Source: a virus
Strand: one strand, 5' to 3'
Length of the DNA stretch: 29,194 bases
Virus record (IMG/VR): IMGVR_UViG_3300010885_044532
Coordinates: 1-29,194 of that record
Part shown: one piece after another, positions 1 through 4,861 of the stretch
How positions within the stretch are numbered: position 1 is the first letter of the stretch
Layout of the letters: the number at the start of each line of letters is the position of its first letter
Program-made: the position numbers and the translations under genes
Notes under the pieces: model-generated
Told to the model about the DNA's origin: nothing
Database searches by the model: none
Seen by the model: only the letters and a program-made list of their open reading frames with translations

Positions 1-90
1 CGGTTGCGCCGCATCATTTGGAATTTGTTGGATGACGGCGATGAAGTAGATCGTGCAGAGGCCCGTGCCGCACTAAAGGGAGATGAGTGA
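1..90 (+). CDS. Hypothetical protein, C-terminal fragment (paralog of the 57-aa protein at 431)
   Basis: Only the last 29 codons are present, open from base 1 to a TGA at 88-90. The fragment begins RLRR and ends RAALKGDE. The 57-residue product at 431-604 also has IERLRR in its middle and ends RAALKGDE. At DNA level, 62-80 and 576-594 are identical over 19 bases, and 1-11 matches 503-513. This is therefore the tail of a duplicated small gene, with a roughly four-residue length difference between the shared blocks. The TGA overlaps the ATG of the next gene (TGATG). Function unknown; the charged, Leu-rich text suggests a short helical or coiled-coil protein. Confidence 0.7.
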   Translation, partial: RLRRIIWNLLDDGDEVDRAEARAALKGDE

Positions 91-594
91 TGATCAGCAA
101 AGACAAACAGTATCGCACCCGCGATGGCCGTGAAGTTCGTATTTACGCGACGGATGGATATACTAACTTTCCCGTTCATGGGGCGTTGAAAAATGATGAA
201 GGGTGGATGCCGTTGCAGTGGCAAAAAGACGGAAGCTGGCATCCATCCGACAAAGGTTTTTATCTTGTCGAAGTAAAGCCGCGCATCAAGCGGACTATTT
301 GGATAAATATCTTCCCAACAATAGTTCCATCTGCTGTTTTTCCAAATAAACGTGATGCAGACTTTAGGGGTGGCAACCGCATCGCTTGCGTGAAGGTCGA
401 GATTGACTGTGAAGAGGGAGAAGGTTTGTAATGGATATTGTTGAACGGTTGCGCGGAGATTACAGCGACGAACGATTGGAGATTGCCGCAGACGAGATTG
501 AGCGGTTGCGCCGTGAGGTAGAAGAGGCGAATGCCCGTGCATATATCATGGCTAAAGAAGTAGCCCTGTGGCAATCCCGTGCCGCACTAAAGGG
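62..594 (+). repeat. 19-bp direct repeat from gene duplication
   Basis: CCCGTGCCGCACTAAAGGG at 62-80 recurs at 576-594. Both copies are the 3' end of genes encoding RAALKGDE. A second shared block (1-11 with 503-513) confirms a duplicated small gene flanking the gene at 90-431. Confidence 0.85.
90..431 (+). CDS. Conserved phage hypothetical protein
   Basis: The product is 113 residues from ATG at 90; a GTG at 87 would add one residue. The ATG overlaps the upstream stop, and the TAA at 429-431 overlaps the next ATG, so translation is probably coupled. The N-terminal half carries YRTRDGREVRIYATDG followed by PVHGA and two tryptophan-containing segments. I associate this with a small uncharacterised phage protein type that has a compact beta-rich N-terminus. 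No signal peptide, membrane segment or catalytic motif is visible. The C-terminus is acidic (EIDCEEGEG). Function unknown; the position suggests an early accessory protein. Confidence 0.75.
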   Translation: MISKDKQYRTRDGREVRIYATDGYTNFPVHGALKNDEGWMPLQWQKDGSWHPSDKGFYLVEVKPRIKRTIWINIFPTIVPSAVFPNKRDADFRGGNRIACVKVEIDCEEGEGL

Positions 595-604
595 GGATGA
601 ATGA
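431..604 (+). CDS. Small helical protein, 57 aa (MDIVERL family)
   Basis: A 57-codon gene with ATG at 431 (TAATG overlap with the gene before) and TGA at 602-604 (ATGA overlap with the gene after). It starts MDIVERLRG, contains AADEIERLRREVEEA with heptad-like Leu/Ile spacing, and ends RAALKGDE. Such short proteins are frequent in early regions of tailed phages and often occur in several copies. Here the window-edge fragment (1-90) is a close relative, and the 49-residue product at 825 shares the MDIV start and an EIERLR segment. A short coiled coil is likely. Role unknown. Confidence 0.75.
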   Translation: MDIVERLRGDYSDERLEIAADEIERLRREVEEANARAYIMAKEVALWQSRAALKGDE

Positions 605-825
605 AGATCATACACATCAACCGGAACATCATCCAAGCAAACGCGAAGCACGGCAAGCAAGATCCTGTCTGCCGTGTAGAGGACAAAGGTCAGGTGACAT
701 ACTGCATGGAGGTTGTGATCAATGGCCCGTCCAGAATGGTCTATCGACCAGACAAACCTAGGCCTTGCGGTGCAAAGCTTTGGATCGAGACAGAAGCTCC
801 GTTGGTATTGATAGGGGTTGCGTGA
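601..825 (+). CDS. Conserved phage hypothetical protein, 74 aa
   Basis: ATG at 601 overlaps the previous stop (ATGA), and the TGA at 823-825 overlaps the next start (TGATG). The 74-residue product begins MKIIHINRNIIQANAKHG. It has a GPSRMVY segment and then PCGAKLWIETEAP near the end. I associate the INRN..I..N start and the CGA..WIET end with a small uncharacterised phage protein type. No membrane or catalytic motif is seen. One copy of the GGACAAAGGTCA repeat (681-692) lies inside the coding sequence. Confidence 0.75.
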   Translation: MKIIHINRNIIQANAKHGKQDPVCRVEDKGQVTYCMEVVINGPSRMVYRPDKPRPCGAKLWIETEAPLVLIGVA

Positions 826-974
826 TGGACATCGTACAAAAGCTAAAGAACTGGAAGCATTGGGCAACAGGCGGTCAGAAGATCGTGCTTGAAGAAACGA
901 TTGCTGAGATCGAACGTCTGCGTAATTTGCTGAACAGCCATGCAAAAATGTCAGAGGACAAAGGTCAACGATAA
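825..974 (+). CDS. Small helical protein, 49 aa (second MDIVxxL paralog)
   Basis: The reading frame stays open upstream to 765, but the likely start is the ATG at 825, which overlaps the preceding stop and restores an MDIV N-terminus like the gene at 431. The 49-residue product has TIAEIERLRNLLNSH in the middle, parallel to DEIERLRREVEEA of the 57-residue protein, and a charged tail. It is probably a diverged duplicate. Its last codons contain the second GGACAAAGGTCA repeat (956-967). Function unknown. Confidence 0.7.
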   Translation: MDIVQKLKNWKHWATGGQKIVLEETIAEIERLRNLLNSHAKMSEDKGQR

Positions 975-1012
975 GTATACGTTTGACTATCGACCGAGAG
1001 AAAGGGTCTGTG

Positions 1013-1204
1013 ATGGAAAGCGCAAAGAGATTAACGCCTCATGTCTTCGAACTTATGGGTAGACTGAGCGAGGTAGATGCAAGGGATCAGGAAGAGTGTG
1101 ACGCAGTAGCTCGATTGGTCTGGAATGACTGGGCCCAAGCACTGTGGTGGGATATGCAGGAAGAAATCAAAGCTTATCTGGAGAAAAGAAATGCAGTTAA
1201 ATGA
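1013..1204 (+). CDS. Hypothetical protein, 63 aa
   Basis: The frame is open from a TTG at 983, but ATG at 1013 is preferred because GAGAAAGGG lies just upstream (about 998-1006). The product (63 aa) is charged and helical, with two Trp-rich helical stretches (ARLVWNDWAQALWWDMQEE). No recognisable domain. Its end overlaps the next gene by 14 bases. Function unknown. The gap before it (975-1012) contains a TTGACT hexamer at 983-988 but no matching -10 box. Confidence 0.6.
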   Translation: MESAKRLTPHVFELMGRLSEVDARDQEECDAVARLVWNDWAQALWWDMQEEIKAYLEKRNAVK

Positions 1205-1400
1205 CAGAGGACACATGGTATTCGACGTTAAGCTGAGTTCATCTGATCTTGCTTTCATCTCGATGGTCATGGAGATGTATGCAGTGCAGATGGAACAGTC
1301 GTTGAAAGAAATCAAATCGCGCAATTCAAATGCTGTGAAGCTCATCTCATTTGTTAAGCGTGATATCCGTAATGCAAAGCGTTTGGTGGAGACCCTGTGA
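1191..1400 (+). CDS. Hypothetical protein, 69 aa
   Basis: The ATG at 1191 is chosen because GGAGAAAAG precedes it at a suitable distance; an in-frame ATG at 1215 is an alternative. The product (MQLNDRGHMVFDVKLSS...) has a short strand-like start followed by long predicted helices with many Met/Leu residues (FISMVMEMYAVQMEQSLKEI). It is not hydrophobic enough for a confident membrane span. The TGA at 1398-1400 overlaps the next ATG. No family recognised. Confidence 0.6.
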   Translation: MQLNDRGHMVFDVKLSSSDLAFISMVMEMYAVQMEQSLKEIKSRNSNAVKLISFVKRDIRNAKRLVETL

Positions 1401-1750
1401 TGCAAGCTTATGTAATTGATCCGAAGGCAAGGACGGTTGAGGCCTTTGACTACAGCGATAACTGGAAAGACATCGCAGGGATTCTTGGTTGCCAATCATT
1501 CGACATTGCAGGGACTGACAAGTTTTCTTTGTATGTTGATGACGAAGGTTTGTTTGCACCAGAGCGTCACTTCTTCATGATCGAAGGATACCCGCAACCA
1601 CTGTGCAACAAATCATTACTGCTTGGCCCAGTTGATTATGACACAGGCGATACGTTGGAATCTCCTCTGACACTGGAACAAGCAACAGCATTGGTAAAGT
1701 TCCTGACTTTAGACGAGGCAAAGGAAGCCTCAAAAATGTTGCGGGAGTAG
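1400..1750 (+). CDS. Conserved phage protein (MxAYxIDPxART type)
   Basis: ATG at 1400, overlapping the previous stop (a GTG at 1397 adds one residue). The 116-residue product begins MQAYVIDPKARTVEAFDY, then has YVDDEGLF, FFMIEGYPQPL and a LLGPVD segment. This layout (IDP.ART, DDEGL, FF, PQPL.K..LLG) is one I recognise from uncharacterised small proteins common in phage early regions and broadly resembling DUF3846-like folds. That DUF assignment is tentative. No catalytic motif. It is likely a soluble cytoplasmic protein made early. Confidence 0.75.
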   Translation: MQAYVIDPKARTVEAFDYSDNWKDIAGILGCQSFDIAGTDKFSLYVDDEGLFAPERHFFMIEGYPQPLCNKSLLLGPVDYDTGDTLESPLTLEQATALVKFLTLDEAKEASKMLRE

Positions 1751-1755
1751 GGGAA

Positions 1756-2085
1756 ATGAAGCACTTATTGACGGCGGCACTCCTTCTCACAAGCACACAG
1801 GCGTTTGCTGTGCAGACATCGTTCTTATGTAGAACAGAGACGAAAGAATACATCGATGTTGTGTCGAAGGGCGACAACACAGGTGAAGTTCTCGTGCAGA
1901 TCAATGGCGGGAAGTTCTTGGAAGGCTTTGGTGAATTCGAAGAGCCAGTCCTGTTCCTCAAGATTCCGCTCGACAACGGTGTGATCTTGATTGGCTATAA
2001 TGTGCTGACGGATAAAGCCATTGTTGCCACAGACATTGGTGGCAAGAAGACTTCTCAAAACATGACGTGCCAGTTCAGGGATTAA
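1756..2085 (+). CDS. Exported protein with signal peptide, 109 aa
   Basis: ATG at 1756 with GGGAGTAGGGG just upstream. The product starts MKHLLTAALLLTSTQAFA, a classical Sec signal peptide (positive n-region, Leu/Ala-rich core, AFA cleavage site), leaving about 91 mature residues. Two cysteines remain in the mature part, near residues 25 and 105, and could form a disulfide in the periplasm. The mature part looks beta-rich. No family recognised. A secreted early phage protein could act in superinfection exclusion, envelope modification or lysis; the sequence does not decide which. Confidence 0.75.
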   Translation: MKHLLTAALLLTSTQAFAVQTSFLCRTETKEYIDVVSKGDNTGEVLVQINGGKFLEGFGEFEEPVLFLKIPLDNGVILIGYNVLTDKAIVATDIGGKKTSQNMTCQFRD

Positions 2086-2188
2086 GCGGGTGATCTTCCT
2101 GACACTGCTCTGCTACGGTCGATCCAAGGTTGAGAAGCAGTAGAAATCAACCGCCCCGCACAGACATACTACAAGGGACAAAGGTCAG
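2086..2188. other. Intergenic gap with inverted repeat and repeat motif
   Basis: This 103-base gap is one of the largest in the early arm. It holds an inverted repeat GGTTGA (2129-2134) / TCAACC (2147-2152) with a 12-base loop and no following T-run, so it is not a typical terminator. It also holds one GGACAAAGGTCA motif (2176-2187) immediately before the next ATG, where AAAGG may serve as ribosome-binding site. I found no convincing sigma70 promoter and no supported gene. Confidence 0.45.
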
Positions 2189-2440
2189 ATGGCAAGCAGA
2201 CTTACGGCAAATGGATTCGAACTCGCCTTCCTCGGTGTCGGTAGGCAGTTCAACCAAGAGCTTTCGGTTTATGACTACGACAGATGTATTGAGATCCTAT
2301 GTGATCGAGACGGCATGACCATGGAAGAAGCTGTTGAGTACATGGAATACAATGTTGTGAATGCGTGGGTTGGTAAAGGCACACCAGTATTCGTGGAGTT
2401 GGGCGATGATGGGGCACAAGGAGAAGATGAAGAACGGTGA
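2189..2440 (+). CDS. Hypothetical acidic protein, 83 aa
   Basis: ATG at 2189 directly follows the repeat GGACAAAGGTCAG, in which AAAGG can pair with 16S rRNA. The product begins MASRLTANGFELAFLGVGRQ, then has YDYDRCIEILCDRDGMTMEEAVEYMEYNVVNAWVG, and ends in a strongly acidic tail (GEDEER). The MT.EEA.EY..YNV..AWVG stretch is a pattern I associate with uncharacterised phage proteins. No catalytic or membrane features. It overlaps the next gene by 14 bases. Confidence 0.75.
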   Translation: MASRLTANGFELAFLGVGRQFNQELSVYDYDRCIEILCDRDGMTMEEAVEYMEYNVVNAWVGKGTPVFVELGDDGAQGEDEER

Positions 2441-2573
2441 CGAGTACGACTATCTTACTCGTGCAAGACGCTTCTTCCACAAGAAGGCCGGACAGATCCG
2501 CAAGATAAAGCGGAGATTCTGGAAGAGACAAAGGTCAGAAGTCAGAGATCAATTGAAAGGAGATCGAGAATGA
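2427..2573 (+). CDS. Small basic protein, 48 aa
   Basis: The frame is open from 2361, but ATG at 2427 has AAGGAG (2419-2424 region) just upstream and gives a 48-residue product beginning MKNGDEYDYLTRARRFF. The body is very basic (KKAGQIRKIKRRFWKRQR). The DEYD.LT.ARR.F....AG..R.IKR arrangement is one I recognise from small phage proteins of unknown function. The basic helix would suit nucleic-acid binding (inference). It contains the fourth repeat copy (GACAAAGGTCA, 2527-2537). It overlaps the next start by four bases (ATGA). Confidence 0.7.
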   Translation: MKNGDEYDYLTRARRFFHKKAGQIRKIKRRFWKRQRSEVRDQLKGDRE

Positions 2574-2920
2574 CTTTGCAAGACGCAGTTATGGACTACA
2601 TAGAGACACAGAACCACGTAAGTTTTGCCGAGCTTACCAATAGGTTCCCGCAGTTTAAGGGAGGGGAGATGGCAGTATGTGCGCCAAGCCATCCGACGAT
2701 TATTTACTGGTGCGACATGCAAGAAGAAGCGGCAGAGGTAGTCAAGAATCTTTTTGAGTCCGAGAAGATACACTTCAAGCGAGCATCCGCTCTTATCTAT
2801 GCGATTGACGGGTTAAGTTTGAGCCTACCTATCGCAAAATCTGTACGGCAATTTAAAAATGATCACTGGCTTCCCGTTATAATCATGAAGGGAAAACGCA
2901 CGAAGGAAGAAAAGAAATGA
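2570..2920 (+). CDS. Hypothetical protein, 116 aa, possible winged helix
   Basis: ATG at 2570 preceded by AAAGGAG at good spacing. The product (116 aa) has VMDYIETQNHVSFAELTNRFP near the N-terminus, which reads like the first helices of a winged-helix or MarR-like fold. It continues with IIYWCDMQEEAAEVVKNLFES, a YAIDGLSLSLPIA segment and HWLPVIIMKG, then a basic tail. Similar arrangements are present in uncharacterised phage proteins. A DNA-binding role is inference only. The stop at 2918-2920 overlaps the next ATG. Confidence 0.7.
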   Translation: MTLQDAVMDYIETQNHVSFAELTNRFPQFKGGEMAVCAPSHPTIIYWCDMQEEAAEVVKNLFESEKIHFKRASALIYAIDGLSLSLPIAKSVRQFKNDHWLPVIIMKGKRTKEEKK

Positions 2921-3063
2921 TGAAGCGAATTAAAGAACAGGCGGAAGATGCATTCATTGAGTTGGGGCTTCCACTCTTCATGGGTGTAGTTGGATTCGGA
3001 CTTGGTATAGCGGTGATTTGTCTAGTGTTTTCAACGCTTTACAACCTGATCCATTTCTTTTGA
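2917..3063 (+). CDS. Single-pass membrane peptide, 48 aa; holin-like candidate
   Basis: A 48-codon frame with ATG at 2917 (ATGATGA overlap with the stop of the gene before) and TGA at 3061-3063. After a charged N-terminus (MMKRIKEQAEDAF) comes one long hydrophobic span, about residues 17-44 (LPLFMGVVGFGLGIAVICLV...), ending in HFF. A positively charged short N-terminus and one Gly-rich helix fit a small holin, pinholin or membrane regulator. The next gene is a secreted lytic transglycosylase, which makes a lysis role attractive. No sequence family is recognised, so the function is inferred from topology and neighbourhood. Confidence 0.65.
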   Translation: MMKRIKEQAEDAFIELGLPLFMGVVGFGLGIAVICLVFSTLYNLIHFF

Positions 3064-3092
3064 TTGACTTGGGTGGTGGTGTCCATGATACT
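3064..3092 (+). promoter_or_regulatory. Candidate sigma70-type promoter for the lytic transglycosylase
   Basis: TTGACT (3064-3069, 5/6 to consensus) and GATACT (3087-3092, 4/6) are separated by exactly 17 bases, in the 60-base gap between the membrane peptide and the transglycosylase. Transcription would start near 3099, leaving a short leader with AAGGA (3112-3116) and ATG at 3124. A GGGTGG/CCACCC inverted repeat (3071-3076/3094-3099) overlaps the spacer and could be an operator or a leader hairpin. No expression evidence. Confidence 0.4.
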
Positions 3093-3123
3093 GCCACCCC
3101 CGAAACGGCAGAAGGACATGAGG

Positions 3124-3525
3124 ATGAGGGCTTTGGCAATCATCGCAGTGGCATTCGCTTTTCCCGCACTGGCGGGTGATCCAGTGGATCAGATGTTGAA
3201 TGATGCAGCGGATCGACACGGACTATCGCGCAAGATTGTACATGCGGTAGCAATGGTCGAGAGTACGAAACGATGTGGTGCTAGGAATGGCCCACACCGA
3301 GGTATACTTCAGGTGTCTCGTGGCGCAGTGAAAGAGGTTGGTATGCAATGGCCCCCTCGAAGTTGTTACGAAGAGATTGAGGCGGGTGTACGCTACCTGA
3401 AGAAAGCGGTAGACAGAGGCGGAACAGGATGTAACGGTGTCACTCTCTACAACACGGGGATCAATGCCAAGCCGCATTGTTCTGCGTATGGTAGAAAGGT
3501 TATGCGCTACTCAGGTGACACATGA
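3124..3525 (+). CDS. Secreted SLT-type lytic transglycosylase, 133 aa
   Basis: The product cleaves the glycan strand of peptidoglycan, as inferred from the SLT/goose-lysozyme fold signatures. It has AMVES with a catalytic Glu near residue 46, then GILQVS (the G.mQ motif) and LYNTG (the YN.G motif) near residues 109-112, with SAYGRKVM at the end. The ATG at 3124 is chosen over 3064 (TTG), 3085 and 3118 because AAGGA at 3112-3116 sits seven bases before it. That start also gives a clean signal peptide (MRALAIIAVAFAFPALA). At about 115 mature residues it is a minimal SLT domain. Several Cys residues could form disulfides in the periplasm. It may act in lysis or in local wall opening. The family call is firm; the role is inferred. 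Confidence 0.85.
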   Translation: MRALAIIAVAFAFPALAGDPVDQMLNDAADRHGLSRKIVHAVAMVESTKRCGARNGPHRGILQVSRGAVKEVGMQWPPRSCYEEIEAGVRYLKKAVDRGGTGCNGVTLYNTGINAKPHCSAYGRKVMRYSGDT

Positions 3526-3710
3526 ACAGAGAGCAGAAGATAAAGGATCTTGTTTCGTCTGGCATTAACAATGTCATCAAAATTGAAACACATCAGTGGC
3601 TCGGCATCATTCGCTCTCTACTTAACATCATATTCAGTTCCATGGACGACAAGGAATTGAATGAGGTGTACGAAGAAGTAATTGGTTCGGATAAACCTAA
3701 AGCAGGTTGA
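3522..3710 (+). CDS. Hypothetical protein, 62 aa
   Basis: ATG at 3522 overlaps the transglycosylase stop (ATGA), so the two are probably translated together. The product begins MNREQKIKDLVSSGINNV and contains an amphipathic, moderately hydrophobic stretch (WLGIIRSLLNIIFSSM), then an acidic helix and a short basic end. It is not clearly a membrane protein. No family recognised. Its position behind the SLT gene leaves open a lysis-related role, but nothing in the sequence proves it. Confidence 0.6.
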   Translation: MNREQKIKDLVSSGINNVIKIETHQWLGIIRSLLNIIFSSMDDKELNEVYEEVIGSDKPKAG

Positions 3711-3735
3711 CGAGAAGAAACACTTGATCTAATCT
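3707..3735 (+). promoter_or_regulatory. Candidate sigma70-type promoter
   Basis: TTGACG (3707-3712, 5/6) overlaps the end of the preceding gene. A -10 element follows as either TAATCT (3730-3735, 17-base spacer, 3/6) or TCTAAT (3728-3733, 15-base spacer, 5/6). It sits in the 49-base gap before the gene at 3760 and is followed by that gene's ribosome-binding site (AAGGA near 3752-3756). The match is moderate, and the choice between the two -10 registers is open. Confidence 0.35.
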
Positions 3736-3759
3736 TTACCGTAGAAAGGGCAAGGACAG

Positions 3760-4074
3760 ATGACAAAGGTTATTAGTGGTGAGTTCGATTACCTCTTTGA
3801 TTTTTATATCGAAGAGCCTAGATTCATAAGCGTAAGTGGTACTGCCACCATTCGTTACGAAGCCGAGTGCTACAGTAAAGATGAAGGTTGGTCAGTAGAA
3901 AGCATCAACATTGCAGACCTAATGGTCGAGGAGGCATTCAATGATGAAGGTAATGAAGCAAAGATTGATCCAAGTGAAATCATTCGCATTGCAGATTTTC
4001 TTAACGACAAAGAGTCTGGCGTTCTGGTTGAGCGAGCCCTTGAGGACGCTATGGAACGTGATTTCTGGGGTTAG
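3760..4074 (+). CDS. Hypothetical acidic protein, 104 aa
   Basis: ATG at 3760 with AAGGACAG upstream. The product has a beta-rich first half (GEFDYLFDFYIEEPRFIS, GTATIRYEAECYS) and an acidic helical second half (ADLMVEEAFNDEGNEAKID, ERALEDAMERDFWG). No catalytic motif, cysteine cluster or membrane segment is visible. No family recognised. A GACAAAGGT motif lies at 3762-3770, at the very start of the coding sequence. The gene probably begins a new early transcript given the promoter-like sequence before it. Confidence 0.7.
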   Translation: MTKVISGEFDYLFDFYIEEPRFISVSGTATIRYEAECYSKDEGWSVESINIADLMVEEAFNDEGNEAKIDPSEIIRIADFLNDKESGVLVERALEDAMERDFWG

Positions 4075-4321
4075 CATCAAGCGTGTGCGGCGTAATCTTG
4101 GGGAGCCATTTGTTTATGTTGGCAACAAGATCGCAGGACGCGACCGTGAGATGGAAGCTATCATCAATCTTGTACTCAAAGAAGATGACGACACGGAGTT
4201 TCAGTACGAAGTAGCACTGACTTTGCGTCGATATGATATCCACGTTGGAACATACGATACGTATGAAGAAGCGGGAAAGATTTCTGACAACATCGATAAG
4301 TCCCTGAAGGAGTTAGCATGA
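4058..4321 (+). CDS. Hypothetical protein, about 87 aa (start uncertain)
   Basis: The frame is open from 3941, but most of that overlaps the previous gene out of frame. The GTG at 4058, with TGAGGA upstream, gives an 87-residue product with 17 bases of overlap; GTG at 4085 is another option but lacks a ribosome-binding site. The product runs RNLGEPFVYVGNKIAG, REMEAIINLVLKEDDDTEFQYEVALTLRRYDIHVGTYDTYEEAGKISD. An alternating strand/helix pattern suggests a small alpha/beta domain. No family recognised. Its stop overlaps the next ATG. Confidence 0.55.
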   Translation: MISGVSIKRVRRNLGEPFVYVGNKIAGRDREMEAIINLVLKEDDDTEFQYEVALTLRRYDIHVGTYDTYEEAGKISDNIDKSLKELA

Positions 4322-4539
4322 CAGAGGGTGGCGCACAGTTACACATGTTCGACAAATCCATTGCGGAGATTCGAGCGGTTCAAGTTTTTGTTGAGAAGAC
4401 AGGTGAGAATCTGTCGTGGAGTTTGGAATACCGCTTCGCCGGAGAAGACAAGTGGTATCCGGTACAGGTGCAGAGCTTTGGCGTAGAATTGGCAGAGAAT
4501 AACGATGAATCAACAACAGGAAATACAGAAGCTTCGTGA
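4318..4539 (+). CDS. Hypothetical protein, 73 aa
   Basis: ATG at 4318 overlaps the previous stop (ATGA). The product begins MTEGGAQLHMFDKSIAEIRA and has a beta-hairpin-like segment (LSWSLEYRFAGEDKWYPVQV) and a polar Asn/Thr/Glu-rich tail that is probably disordered. The last 35 bases overlap the start of the next gene in another frame. No family recognised. Confidence 0.65.
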   Translation: MTEGGAQLHMFDKSIAEIRAVQVFVEKTGENLSWSLEYRFAGEDKWYPVQVQSFGVELAENNDESTTGNTEAS

Positions 4540-4861
4540 AGAACTTCTGAACTACAAATCAATCTTCGACACTGGGAACGATGATCATCGATTCTCTACG
4601 GCGTTCAAGGCTCCCAAGCAATTGGCGGCAGTGATCAAGGCTCTCTATCTGTTTCCGATTGTCGGGTACAATTCCTTGATCGCCATCGCTGATAGTCACG
4701 GTCACACACAAGACCACGACAAGACCTATGTGCGTATGATGATCTATCGCACTCGGAAGATCCTCAAGAAGTACGGCATCGAGATCGAGGCTCGACCACT
4801 GTTCGGGTATGAGATTGATGCAAAAGCCAGAGCAAAGATTAAGGAGATGGTTGGTGACTGA
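4505..4861 (+). CDS. Winged-helix DNA-binding protein (OmpR/PhoB C-terminal-like)
   Basis: ATG at 4505 gives 118 residues. After a short coiled-coil-like start (QQQEIQKLREELLNY) the body ends YVRMMIYRTRKILKKYGIEI, then PLFGYEIDAKAR. This resembles the recognition helix plus wing of OmpR/PhoB-type domains (vhI..LRkKL...gi.I.t..g.GY.l). There is no receiver domain, so it is not a response regulator. Phages often encode such stand-alone domains. It likely binds DNA as an early transcription factor or replication accessory. The N-terminal helix may mediate dimerisation. It lies just before another putative DNA-binding gene and overlaps it by eight bases. Confidence 0.7.
   Translation: MNQQQEIQKLREELLNYKSIFDTGNDDHRFSTAFKAPKQLAAVIKALYLFPIVGYNSLIAIADSHGHTQDHDKTYVRMMIYRTRKILKKYGIEIEARPLFGYEIDAKARAKIKEMVGD

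Larger units (their letters stand above)
249..3770 (+). repeat. Dispersed short repeat GACAAAGGT (core), GGACAAAGGTCA (long form)
   Basis: The 9-base core occurs at 249-257, 682-690, 957-965, 2177-2185, 2527-2535 and 3762-3770, all on the + strand. Three copies extend to GGACAAAGGTCA (681-692, 956-967, 2176-2187) and a fourth to GACAAAGGTCA (2527-2537). Copies sit in different reading frames and one is non-coding, so selection acts on DNA or RNA rather than protein. I did not find it in the replication genes by reading. Confidence 0.65.

Noticed and set aside
460-945. Minus-strand 161-codon frame over the early genes
   Set aside because: It runs antisense to three tightly coupled + strand genes and has no recognisable domain or start signal.
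1031-1495. Minus-strand 154-codon frame
   Set aside because: Antisense to coupled + strand genes; Cys/Ile/Ser-rich shadow composition without a family match.
3941-4057. Longer N-terminus for the 4058 gene
   Set aside because: The extra part lies wholly within the previous gene in another frame and has no ribosome-binding site.
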